Positions 21,378-60,773 of a stretch of DNA of 64,000 nt are shown one piece after another. This DNA comes from Chondrosia reniformis (lineage: Eukaryota > Porifera > Demospongiae > Chondrillida > Chondrillidae), in contig OX359196.1 of assembly GCA_947172415.1 (NCBI GenBank), positions 7,645,901-7,709,900 on the forward strand, read 5' to 3'. Made by a program: the position numbers and the translations under genes. The notes beneath the pieces are model-generated. The model did no database searches and was not told the DNA's origin. It saw only the letters and a program-made list of their open reading frames with translations. How positions within the stretch are numbered: position 1 is the first letter of the stretch; the number at the start of each line of letters is the position of its first letter.

Positions 21378-24300
21378 CTAGTCTGATTTCAGTTCAGATA
21401 TCAGCTTGTAATAGCCTTCCGCTTGCAACTCCAAAATGCAATACTGACAGTTTTTGAAGTTCCACAATTTGTGAAACTTTTCAACCTAAAAACAGTAAAT
21501 TTATATGTGTCATACTTTAAGAGCTAAATGTGGCTACTTTACAGGGAGCCCAGTGAATTACTAAAATCAAACACTAGCAAATTCAAGTTCATTTGTTACG
21601 AATTACAAAGAGACTAACTATAAACACAAATCACCTTAAAGCTTAAGACATCTACACATGTACATTATCACAAGAGATACCTGCAACGCTCATACGTACA
21701 TGTACAGTGTATTACTACTATATATACATTATATTGTATTACTATGTACTCACGGTCCAGTGGTAAAATCTTGTAAGAAAGAGTCTACAAAAGAGTCCGT
21801 GTGAGACGATGACAGCATTGTCACCACACATACCTACAGGGGGAGGAATACACAACCGTGGTTCACCTGTGGGGTGGGGTGGGGCAGAGCCAGCTGACCT
21901 TTCTGCATGTCTCTGTACAGCGTCTCCAGGAATGTTGACACTCTATCAAACACATCTGCACCACTGGATATACAGACGTGGTGTGGATATACAGACATGG
22001 TATGGGATATACAGACGTGGTATAGATATGGTATAGATGCCACATGTTACCATATAAGGAAGGCATACCTCTCTCCAGTTGGAAACCTAAAGTAGAATGC
22101 CCCAACCTCCCTCCTCTTGGCCATTGACTCTGCCACCTCCTCTGGGTCCTGGAAGTTGCCCCACTCCTGTTCCCTGATACGTGGGTCCTCTCTGTAGTAC
22201 AGCACCTGCAGCAACACACATGAGCCAGTAGGCAGGCAGGATGGTGGGTGGGATGGATGAGTGGGGTGGGGTGGGTGGGATGGATGAGTGGGGTGGGGTG
22301 GATGGGTGGGGTGGATGGGTGGATGAGTGGGGTGGATGAGTGGGGTGGATGAGTGGGGTGGATGAGTGGGGTGGATGGGTGGGGTGGATGAGTGGGGTGG
22401 ATGGGTGGGGTGGATGAGTGGGGTGGATGAGTGGGGTGGATGGGTGGGGTGGATGGGTGGGGTGGATGGGTGGGGTGGATCACTTGATGGATGGATAGTT
22501 ACAGTACATACCTGTTCGTCATGAAATGACTCTCTGATATATTCATAGGTCATCCTTGACCTCATGAACGGTGACACATAGAATGAGACTGTCTCTCCAG
22601 AGAGCAGGTCTTGCAGACTCTTTCCAACCTCCTAATAGTAGAGAGGGAGAGGGTTACTGACTGAAATTAACAGCATGCCACTGCCTAAGGCAGCCAGGTA
22701 CCTTGGCTTGCTGTATTCCTAGATCTGTGAGGGGAAGCTTACAGTCTGGAACAGTAGCGTACTTTGAAGAATCCACATTACCTTGAGACTAAAGAGAGAA
22801 AGAAACCAGATGTTAAAGTACAGTTCCTACCATACTGCATTAGGTAAGTCCTGCTAAGGATACCATGTACGTAGGCATAGCTATAGTATTCTGAGCACAC
22901 TATAGAGCCAAGCTACCCCTCTTACCTCTCCATGTCTGATGAGGATTAGTCTCTTGGGGTACATCTGGAGGTACCTCCTAGCTCTTGCTGAATCCAACCT
23001 GCAAAGGAACAGAGAGGACAAGTCCATTTAGGTTCACTAAAGAACATGTCAGTATCTCCATACAATGCCATCAGTGAAAGTGTCTATTTGGACAGTTAAT
23101 GAGGAGGGTTCTCCTCACCCACTCAAGAGTGAAGCCTCACATGTAACCATGGAAACAGGAAGTCACAAGGTTCAGTGGAAAGTCACATGTCTGAAAGGTG
23201 TGGTTATACAAGAGTAGCCACAGGAATGTGCAGTTTCACTAACACAGCAGGTCATGAGATGGCGCATCATGTGAATGAGCAGTAGGATACAGCAGAAATG
23301 TACACATTATCTAAGGACCTCATACTAGGGATATGCTTCACAGACTACATACGTATATACATATAGTGCATTCATGTATTCATGTGTACACAAGAATGTA
23401 CATTCTTGACCACAGAGTTAGTGTAGCTAACAGTTCATGATGCAGATTTGGGAATCACAAATATTCAGGGGAATTTGACATCATTTCCCACTAATTACAG
23501 GATGTGATTGATTGGGCAGTACACACAAGGTAGTGACTCATCTAGTGTGCTGACACACTCTATACACAACCTCTCAATCGCATGTGTCACACAGATAGGA
23601 CTCTCTCTATTGCTAGTGCTATATGTTAAGATCAACTTTTGATCTGATTTTTCTAAGTGCTATATGTACTTCCAAATGTACATATTATGTGTTGGTCAGT
23701 AGGATGGGTCACCTATGGGTTCATCATTCATCAGTGGGATATTATTACACTCACAACTAGACAGCACTTACTGGTCCATCAGCATGTCCACACTGATGTA
23801 CTTTCTACTGTCGACCAGTCCTGCTTGAGTGCGCAGTTCTTCCAAAGCCTCAAGGAACAGCACACGATCACCAATCTTGACCACGCCCATCTCCTTCAAG
23901 TGGGACTCTTCCAGTCGGAGCAGTGCCGCCCCTTTAGTGATGCGCTGCTCTTTAAAGACATCTCCTATCTCCCTCGTGTCCTCCAGCCCTACGCCCGCGA
24001 TCCAGTGAAGGATGTCCTCCCAGCCCCAACTGGCGATGGTGCTGTCATAGGAGGGAGGACTGTCCAGATACAAAGGTTGGTTCGGAGATCGATTGCCACT
24101 TACTAATCTTGATACAGCTATACAGTGAGAACAAGTGGGAGGGTCCGAGAGACTAAATCTGGCTAGATGCTCCGGCCGGCTAGATGTACGATCATCGCTA
24201 ACCTTTGTTGTTTCGCTTGCCTACAGCGTGCGTGCTGGGTTGTCTCATTAGAGAGGGATCGATAAACGTGTCAAGGCCGTCAGACCAGGTCAGGCTTTCG

Positions 24301-24383
24301 GGCCATGGCCTGACCACTTTTCGTCCTGGGTAGTCCTTGAGAAACGTCCAAAAATGGGGTAAAACAGATCTTCTACCCCCCAT
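21378..24383 (-). CDS. SAM-domain histidine phosphatase (phosphoglycerate-mutase-like) fusion, copy 1
   Basis: Nine exons on the minus strand: 24203-24383, 23772-24102, 22926-22998, 22702-22788, 22512-22631, 22069-22205, 21899-21963, 21754-21833, 21378-21485; every phase agrees; 393 aa. Residues 1-60 are of unknown type. A SAM domain follows at about 86-150 (WGWEDILHWIAGVG, RITKGAALLRLEESHLKEMG). The C-terminal half is a histidine phosphatase: RLILIRHGESQGNVD with phospho-accepting His193, then SPFMRSRMTYEYI, REQEWGNFQDPEE and NAVIVSHGLFCRLFL with second His343. The catalytic part resembles plant AT74 and yeast Det1. The substrate is unknown; SAM suggests oligomerisation or recruitment. It converges on the PDE 3' end and is divergent from the small gene at 24675. 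Intron 2 (22999-23771) holds nothing recognisable. The start at 24383 is the first in-frame ATG after a stop at 24462-24464. Confidence 0.82.
22228..22485 (+). repeat. 13-bp minisatellite (GGGTGGGGTGGAT)n, copy 1
   Basis: About 19 copies with T/G/A variants inside intron 5 of the SAM-phosphatase gene. The orthologous array in copy 2 (28472-28924) is much longer. Large Pro/His/Thr or Gly/Trp-rich ORFs here are artefacts. Confidence 0.95.
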
Positions 24384-24674
24384 GGACTGAACAACCTCCG
24401 CGATAGTAGTATGAGTGAATGGGGCCGAGTTTCTTAGCGTTGAAAGCAGTAAGAGCCTCAATTACTTTGGTGGCGCGAAGAGTAGTACTGTGCCCTCCTG
24501 CAAGGCAGGCTAGCAGCACGTCGAAGTCCCTTCTTGTGCAAAGAGAACGCGCAGCGTCGTAGGTGTCCGGAAATACCCCACGCATTATGTGTAATCTATT
24601 GCATGCATACTGTATAAATTACCAAACGACAAAGCGTAAGCGCTTCTAGCTCTAGGTGCGAGAAGGGCTGTGAC
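24384..24674. promoter_or_regulatory. Divergent promoter region, SAM-phosphatase / small gene at 24675
   Basis: 291 bp between two outward-facing start codons, relatively GC-rich for this window. It is deleted entirely from copy 2 of the duplication by loss of 24267-24947 between CGTGT repeats. No TATA box was seen. Confidence 0.5.
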
Positions 24675-25146
24675 ATGACAAGCTCATCCTATGAGTATCG
24701 TATCGATTTGGAAACTTTGCCAGACATCGGTGAGCACCCTAACCAGCCAGCTAAATTTAGTTTTCAGAAGCGAGCGTTTGGCATCAATTCGGTCGTTTAT
24801 CGATCGTTTCAGCCTCAATGGTTTCAGAAATGGTCTTGGATCCATCCAGGTATGTTTATCCTCGGAATCTGGGCGTGCGCATGGGGGGCAACAGTAGCAG
24901 GGGATGGTATAGGCCTGACCACTCCAAAACTGCTTCCGACGGGCCTGCGTGTGCTCTTTCTTCAAAGACATATCGCTATAGGTAAGTTGCGAGTCTGTGT
25001 ATTATCGTCAACTACGAGCTTTGGAATTCTTAGAAGCGAGCTGCAAACTGGGGATTCCCCTCAACCGGAAGCTGCTGCAGCAGGAACTATACAAAAAGGA
25101 TTTTCCCTTTTGTGTTAGGCGTACCAAGGTCGTATTTTTCAAGTGA
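24675..25146 (+). CDS. Small gene with TTF-finger-like N-terminus, uncertain model
   Basis: Proposed exons 24675-24849, 24901-24981, 25034-25146 give 122 aa with consistent phases; skipping exon 2 also keeps frame. Exon 1 encodes KFSFQKRAFG followed by FQPQWFQKWSWIHP, which resembles the start of the TTF-type zinc finger found in hAT-transposase-derived and ZMYM-like proteins (pattern R.FQ..WF..W.W). The Cys residues that would complete such a finger are not visible. The last exon reads LGIPLNRKLLQQELYKKDF and ends RRTKVVFFK. I do not recognise a function. Unspliced, the same frame stays open to 25118, so the exon structure is a proposal. Exon 1 is missing from duplication copy 2. Confidence 0.4.
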
Positions 25147-25754
25147 GTTCCTTGCACTTTAAGGCCTCCGTGGTGGCTCAATCGCATACGTGACACAGGA
25201 CACTGGCGCAACCTATCTTGATCACTGATTGAGTGTAGAGAACGGGCCTTTAGTGGATAGCAATGGATAGTAGCTAATCCCTCGGCTAATCCCACAAATT
25301 GTATATTTGAATAAGCCTTATTAAGTTGTAAAATGAACAGGCGATAAATCAGTCGTACGTAGTTTTCTGTAGATTGTATGACAGGAGAGGTATACGGTCC
25401 GCCTATGATCATGACACATGAAATGATTACATTATATATCCCCAATAATGTTTATTATAATTATGTGGTTTAGATAGATAGATAGATAGATAATTTAGTT
25501 TTCAATAGGATATAGCTCTCCAGCTGGTCCTGATATAATTTATATGCCTAATATATATATAGAGTCACTGTACATATGACATTTAGTTAATATTCTTGAT
25601 CTTCTTGAAAGATAGATGCACGTTCACTCTTACACTCCTTCTCTATTGCTCCAGGTATTATCAGATATTCCACATTCATCCAGTCACACTGTGAATCAGT
25701 GCTCTGTTCCTCTGTGGTCTTAGGCATCCAAAGATCACTTAGCACTTACAACAT
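25147..25754 (+). promoter_or_regulatory. Orphan copy of the FRY upstream region
   Basis: This stretch is nearly identical to 30910-31538, the DNA immediately 5' of the FRY start codon. Here the duplication junction replaces the FRY ATG context (ACAACATG becomes ACAACATA), and the sequence runs directly into PDE intron 12. If the FRY promoter lies within these 600 bp, it now faces the headless PDE copy. Promoter activity is inferred. Confidence 0.5.
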
Positions 25755-25883
25755 AGCTAAGGAATACTGAGAATATACTATTAGTACTCACATCTCATTG
25801 GTGCCATATAGTAGTATGGCTATAGTATGGTGTTAATTGGTATGGTGCAGTCTGCAGTATGTATATTACAGTGTTTCCTCTAG

Positions 25884-27290
25884 TGTGGCCTGATGGAAGG
25901 ACTGTTTTCAGACACAGAGAAGCTGGCACTCCTGACAGCGTGCTTCTGTCACGACTTGGATCACAGAGGGACCAACAACTCCTTTCAATCAAAGTGTGTA
26001 TCTCACGTGTGTCTCATCCTGCATAGTCTGTCACTATATCAGTCGGACCATCCCACGTACCTTGTTATACCACTGTAACACATACCATATGTCTCACAGT
26101 CCATATACGCTGGATATATACCTTATTTGGAATCTCTGTTTTGCAGAGTTGATTCTCCGATAGCTCAGCTCTACTCCACTTCCACAATGGAACACCATCA
26201 CTTTGATCACTGCATAATGATACTCAATAGCGAGGTATATACATACCATTACACACACCTCTGATAGACAACAACTTACAGTTCCATCACTCCGCTTTTA
26301 GGGAAGTAACATATTTCACAGTATCACAACAGAAGAGTACTCCGAAGTACTCAAAATGTTGGAGCATCACATCTTGTCCACTGACTTGGCATTATACTTT
26401 CAGTAAGTTCCATCCACAAAGTGTCTTCTGAATACACTCAGTCTTATGTGGTGCTGTAGGAAGAAAGGTCGATTCATAGACATTGTTGAGAAGCACAGTT
26501 TTGATTGGAACAACTTGGCCCATAGGGAGCTCTTGCGGAGCATGCTAATGACAGCTTGTGATGTGGCAGCTATCACAAAGCCGTGGGAGATACAGCAGGA
26601 GGTACCCACCAGTCCTCACATTCTACCTTGCAGCACCACTGACTTACATACATGTCATCAATGTGTGACTTGTTAGGTAGCCTACCTGGTCGCTAGTGAG
26701 TTCTTTGAGCAAGGAGATAGAGAGAGATTCGACCTTCACCTTGAACCAATGGTAGGTGTGTGCTGCTGTTACCATACTTACTGCATGTACCTTTTGTCCA
26801 ATCACACTACCTTAGGCCATGATGGACCGGCAGAAAAAGGATGATTTGCCAAAGATGCAGGTTGGATTTATAGATGCCATCTGCATGGCATTATATAAGG
26901 AGCTGTACAGGTTGCACCCTCCGTTCCAACCACTCTTTGATGGGGTTACAAAGAATAGAGCAAAGTGGCAGTCCTTGGCAGATGAGGCTGGAAAGAGGCA
27001 AGGTCAGTATATACACCTTCTTAATGCAGTCATGCAAACAGGAAGTGATTTAGAGAGGAAGTGTGTATTTATATTCGTTTTCTGATGCAGCTATAGAAGA
27101 TAGAGCACTTTCCTCTCCACTGTCACCAGCTATGGTAACAGTAGAAGGCCCTAGAGATCCCTCAACGCCAGCGGGAGGGAGGCCAATAGAGGCTTGGCGG
27201 AGCAAGCCATCAGTGAGTCACAGCTCCAAGGAGAAGAGGAAGGAGCAGCAAGAGCGGCAAAGAGGGAACAAAAAATGTGTCATTTGTTAA
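25884..27290 (+). pseudogene. Headless phosphodiesterase copy (last seven exons)
   Basis: Exons 25884-25993, 26147-26234, 26302-26402, 26460-26601, 26677-26751, 26816-27002, 27091-27290 correspond one-to-one to PDE exons 13-19, with all splice sites and reading frames kept and the CVIC end intact. It lacks the GAF domains and exon 12 with the HNWRH motif, so the proton-donor His and one metal ligand are missing and no PDE activity is expected. The first available ATG (25893, [10 protein letters not shown]) is in frame. It lies downstream of a duplicated FRY upstream region, so it could be expressed as a chimeric transcript. Called a pseudogene because the catalytic core is incomplete. Confidence 0.85.
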
Positions 27291-27598
27291 CAAACTTGTA
27301 CAATGTTGTGCATTATCCTCAAATGATATTCCTTTTTATAACACATGCTATAGGTATGTATATAACACTACACCTGACTATTTCAATGTGTAAGCTTAAG
27401 GTTTAAGTGTATATCAACAGATATAAAGTAACTGAATACATGTGTTTTATGATGAAATTTGTCAATGAAATTATACAAAACATTTCATGTATGTATAAGA
27501 TTGATATAGTTACTAGTTATAAAAGTAAGGTTTGAGAAGTGAGCTCTGTTTATAGATGTTGGCCCATCTCTGGTTCCGCAACCCGATCACCTGTATGT

Positions 27599-30500
27599 CT
27601 AGTCTGATTTCAGTTCAGTTATCAGCTTGTAATAGCCTTCCGCTTGCAACTCCAAAATGCAATATTGACAGTTTTTGAAGTTCCACAATTTGTGAAACTT
27701 TTCAACCTAAAAACAGTAAATTTATATGTGTCATACTTTAAGAGCTAAATGTGGCTACTTTACAGGGAGCCCAGTGAATTACTAAAATCAAACACTAGCA
27801 AATTCAAGTTCATTTGTTACGAATTACAAAGAGACTAACTATAAACACAAATCACCTTAAAGCTTAAGACATCTACATATGTACATTATCACAAGAGATA
27901 CCTGCAACGCTCATACATGTAGAGTGTATTATATACATTATATTGTATTACTATGTACTCACGGTCCAGTGGTAAAATCTTGTAAGAAAGAGTCTACAAA
28001 AGAGTCCGTGTGAGACGATGACAGCATTGTCACCACACATACCTACAGGGGGAGGAATACACAACCGTGGTTCACCTGTGGGGTGGGGTGGGGCAAGAGC
28101 CAGCTGACCTTTCTGCATGTCTCTGTATAGTGTCTCCAGGAATGTTGACACTCTATCAAACACATCTGCACCACTGGATATACAGACATGGTATGGATAT
28201 ACAGACATGGTATGGATATACAGACATGGTATGGATATACAGACGTGGTATAGATATGGTATAGATGCCACATGTTACCATATAAGGAAGGCATACCTCT
28301 CTCCAGTTGGAAACCTAAAGTAGAATGCCCCAACCTCCCTCCTCTTGGCCATTGACTCTGCCACCTCCTCTGGGTCCTGGAAGTTGCCCCACTCCTGTTC
28401 CCTGATACGTGGGTCCTCTCTGTAGTACAGCACCTGCAGCAACACACATGAGCCAGTAGGCAGGCAGGCTGGTGGGTGGGGTGGGGTGGATGAGTGGGGT
28501 GGGGTGGATGGGTGGGGTGGATGGGTGGGGTGGATGGGTGGGGTGGATGGGTGGATGGGTGGGGTGGATGGGTGGGGTGGATGGGTGGATGAGTGGGGTG
28601 GGGTGGATGGGTGGGGTGGATGGGTGGATGAGTGGGGTGGATGGGTGGGGTGGATGGGTGGGGTGGATGGGTGGGGTGGATGGGTGGATGAGTGGGGTGG
28701 GGTGGATGGGTGGGGTGGATGGGTGGGGTGGATGGGTGGGGTGGATGGGTGGGGTGGATGGGTGGATGGGTGGGGTGGATGGGTGGGGTGGATGGGTGGG
28801 GTGGATGGGTGGGGTGGATGGGTGGGGTGGATGGGTGGGGTGGATGGGTGGGGTGGATGGGTGGGGTGGATGGGTGGGGTGGATGGGTGGGGTGGATGGG
28901 TGGGGTGGATGGGTGGGGTGGATCACTTGATGGATGGATAGTTACAGTACATACCTGTTCGTCATGAAATGACTCTCTGATATATTCATAGGTCATTCTT
29001 GACCTCATGAACGGTGACACATAGAATGAGACTGTCTCTCCAGAGAGCAGGTCTTGCAGACTCTTTCCAACCTCCTAATAGTAGAGAGGGAGAGGGTTAC
29101 TGACTGAAATTAACAGCATGCCACTGCCTAAGGCAGCCAGGTACCTTGGCTTGTTGTATTCCCAGATCTGTGAGGGGAAGCTTACAGTCTGGAACAGTAG
29201 CGTACTTTGAAGAATCCACATTACCTTGAGACTTAGGAGAGAAAGAAACCAGATGTTAAAGTACAGTTCCTACCCTACTGCATTAGGTAAGTCCTGCTAA
29301 GAATACCATGTACGTAGGCATAGCTATAGTATTCTGAGCACACTATAGAGCCAAGTTACCCCTCTTACCTCTCCATGTCTGATGAGGATTAGTCTCTTTG
29401 GGTACATCTGGAGGTACCTCCTAGCTCTTGCTGAATCCAACCTGCAAAGGAACACGGAGGACAAGTCCATTTAGGTTCACTAAAGAACATGTCAGTATCT
29501 CCATACAATGCCATCAGTGAAAGTGTCTATATGGACAGTTAATGAGGAGGGTTCTCCTCACCCACTCAAGAGTGAAGCCTCACATGTAACCATGGAAACA
29601 GGAAGTCACAAGGTTCAGTGGAAAGTCACATGTCTGAAAGGTGTGGTTATACAAGAGTAGCCACAGGAATGTGCAGTTTCACTAACACAGCAAGGTCATG
29701 AGATGGCGCATCATGTGAATGAGCAGTAGGATACAGCAGAAATGTACACATTATCTAAGGACCTCATACTAGGGATATGCTTCACAGACTACATACGTAT
29801 ATACATATAGTGCATTCATGTGTTCATGTGTACACAAGAATGTACACTCTTGACCACAGAGTTAGTGTAGCTAACAGTTCATGATGCAGATTTGGGAATC
29901 ACAAATATTCAGGGGAATTTGACATCATTTCCCACTAATTACAGGATGTGATTGATTGGGTAGTACACACAAGGTAGTGACTCATCTAGTGTGCTGACAC
30001 ACTCTATACACAACCTCTCAATCGCATGTGTCACACAGATAGGACTCTCTCTATTGCTAGTGCTATATGTTAAGATCAACTTTTGATCGGATTTTTCTAA
30101 GTGCTATATGTACTTCCAAATGTACATATTATGTGTTGGTCAGTGGGATGGGTCACCTATGGGTTCGTCATTCATCAGTGGGATATTATTACACTCACAA
30201 CTAGACAGCACTTACTGGTCCATCAGCATGTCCACACTGATGTACTTTCTACTGTCGACCACTCCTGCTTGAGTGCGCAGTTCTTCCAAAGCCTCAAGGA
30301 GCAGCACACGATCACCAATCTTGACCACGCCCATCTCCTTCAAGTGGGACTCTTCCAGCCGGAGCAGTGCCGCCCCTTTAGTGATGCGCTGCTCTTTAAA
30401 GACATCTCCTATCTCCCTCGTGTCATCCAGCCCTACGCCCGCGATCCAGTGAAGGATGTCCTCCCAGCCCCAGCTGGCGATGGTGCTGTCATAGGAGGGA

Positions 30501-30734
30501 GGACTGTCCAGATACAAAGGTTGGTTCGGAGATCGATTGCCATTTACTAATCTTGATACAGCTATACAGTGAGAACAAGTGGGAGGGTCCGAGAGACTAA
30601 ATCTGGCTAGATGCTCCGGCCGGCTAGATGTATGATCATCGCTAACCTTTGTTGTTTCGCTTGCCCACAACGTGCGTGCTGGGTTGTCTCATTAGAGAGG
30701 GATCGATAAACGTGTGTTCTTTCTTCAAAGACAT
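27599..30734 (-). CDS. SAM-domain histidine phosphatase, copy 2 with replaced N-terminus
   Basis: Exons 30647-30734, 30216-30546, 29369-29441, 29145-29231, 28955-29074, 28297-28433, 28109-28173, 27963-28042, 27599-27706. SAM and phosphatase exons keep frame, splice sites and both catalytic His motifs (RHGE and VSHG). The 681-bp deletion removed the promoter and first 45 or so codons of the parent. The antisense strand of the neighbouring gene now supplies a new in-frame ATG at 30734 (MSLKKEHTFIDPSLMRQ), giving about 362 aa; an internal ATG at 30690-30692 is also available. Without the original promoter its expression is uncertain, but nothing in the remaining coding sequence is broken. One acceptor (exon 4) changed from CTTTAG to CCTAAG and still ends in AG. 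Confidence 0.65.
28472..28924 (+). repeat. 13-bp minisatellite (GGGTGGGGTGGAT)n, copy 2
   Basis: About 34 copies in intron 5 of the second SAM-phosphatase gene; the array at 22228-22485 in copy 1 has about 19. The extra length is mostly a homogeneous block at 28735-28922. ORFs of up to 325 codons through this array are repeat artefacts joined to flanking exons. Confidence 0.95.
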
Positions 30735-30909
30735 ATCGCTATAGGTAAGTTGCGAGTCTGTGTATTATCGTCAACTACGAGCTTTGGAATTCTTAGAAGC
30801 GAGCTGCAAACTGGGGATTCCCCTCAACCGGAAGCTGCTGCAGCAGGAACTATACAAAAAGGATTTTCCCTTTTGTGTTAGGCGTACCAAGGTCGTATTT
30901 TTCAAGTGA
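30713..30909 (+). pseudogene. Remnant of the duplicated small gene
   Basis: Only the end of exon 2 and the whole last exon (30797-30909, ending RRTKVVFFK) of the gene at 24675-25146 remain. Exon 1, the start codon and the promoter were lost in the 681-bp deletion. Confidence 0.6.
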
Positions 30910-31535
30910 GTTCCTTGCACTTTAAGGCCTCCTCGGTGGCTCAATCGCATACGTGACACAGGACACTGGCGCAACCTATCTTGATCACTGATTGAGTGTA
31001 GAGAACGGGCCTTTAGTGGATAGTAATGGATAGTAGCTAATCCCTCGGCTAATCCTACAAATTGTATCTTTGAATAAAGCCTTATTAAGTTGTAAAATGA
31101 ACAGGCGGTAAAACAGTCGTACGTAGTTTTCTGTAGATTGTGTGACAGGAGAGGTATACGGTCCGCCTATGATCATGACACATGAAATAATTACATTATA
31201 TATCCCCAATAATGTTTATTATAATTATGTGGTTTAGATAGATAGATAGATAGATAATTTAGTTTTCAATAGGATATAGCTCTCCAGCTGGTCCTGATAT
31301 AATTTATATAATTAAAATGCCTAATATATATGTAGTGTCAAAAGAATATACTGTACATATGACAGTTAGTTAATATTCTTGATCTTCTTGAAAGATAGAT
31401 GCATGTTCACTCTTATACTCCTTCTCTATTGCTCCAGGTGTTATCAGATATTCCACATTCATCCAGTCACACTGTGAATCAGTGCTCTGTTCCTCTGTGG
31501 TCTTAGGCATCCAAAGATCACTTAGCACTTACAAC
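30910..31535 (+). promoter_or_regulatory. FRY upstream region
   Basis: AT-rich DNA before the FRY start codon, with a GATA tetranucleotide run at about 31236-31255. It contains TTCCTCTGTGGTCTTAG about 40 bp before the ATG, which could be a 5' UTR splice acceptor. It is duplicated at 25147-25754. The exact promoter is not visible. Confidence 0.4.
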
Positions 31536-60301
<28,766 letters not shown>

Positions 60302-60773
60302 GTAAGTCCACGGGTAATTATGTCAGGGCTGGTGGGCGCTATTCGCCAACTAAAGAGGACTACATGTGAAGGAAGATTGCGCGTCTCTAAGTCGAAATAC
60401 TGTAGGTAACTGCGATCGTTAATGTCAGCAGAATGGAGAGGATTGGTAAGGTGATCTAATAGTGTACTGTACTGTGTGCTGTACTGGGAGTATACTGTAT
60501 TTACCAGATGTTGTAAGCTAAAGTAGAGCGTAAGTACAGTAACTTTTGCTCCACATTTGTATTGTGTATTGTGTAACATATGTACGTATACAATTCACTG
60601 ATAATACAAATGGTTATGTAGATTGTTTAAATGTTCTTTAATTATGTATATTTTCAAAACCAAAGTAATACAATTAAACAATTAAATGGAACAAATGCTT
60701 TGTCATGTTAAAACATATTTTGCAAAACAGCTTATGTTAATGCGAGAGGAGGGAAGACAGAAGACAGAAGTTT

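Larger units (their letters stand above)
19482..25751. repeat. Tandem segmental duplication, copy 1 (6.27 kb)
   Basis: This block is repeated at 25752-31538 in the same orientation, with sparse substitutions even in introns. It runs from PDE intron 12, through PDE exons 13-19, the antisense SAM-phosphatase gene, the small gene at 24675 and the FRY upstream region. The inner junction reads ACAACAT|AGCTAAGG at 25751-25759; the parental ends are CTCATAGCTAAGG (19480) and ACAACATGTCC (31531). The shared CAT is the only homology at the breakpoint. Confidence 0.96.

Noticed and set aside
24373-24585. 70-codon ORF overlapping the first SAM-phosphatase exon in another frame
   Set aside because: No family features and no splice path into downstream exons in phase; probably chance in a GC-richer promoter area.
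25180-25240. Possible tRNA-like sequence near 'tccgtggtggctcaatcgc'
   Set aside because: No matching acceptor stem, anticodon loop or T-arm consensus could be assembled.
28043-29020. 325-codon ORF of repeated His-Pro-Pro-Ile units on the minus strand, and Gly/Trp ORFs opposite
   Set aside because: Translation of a 13-bp minisatellite joined to parts of SAM-phosphatase exons; the spliced model explains the flanking sequence in another phase.
30212-30670. 152-codon ORF upstream-extended from the copy-2 SAM exon
   Set aside because: Its start is TTG and it reads through the intron between exons 1 and 2; copy 1 has an in-frame TAG at the same place.
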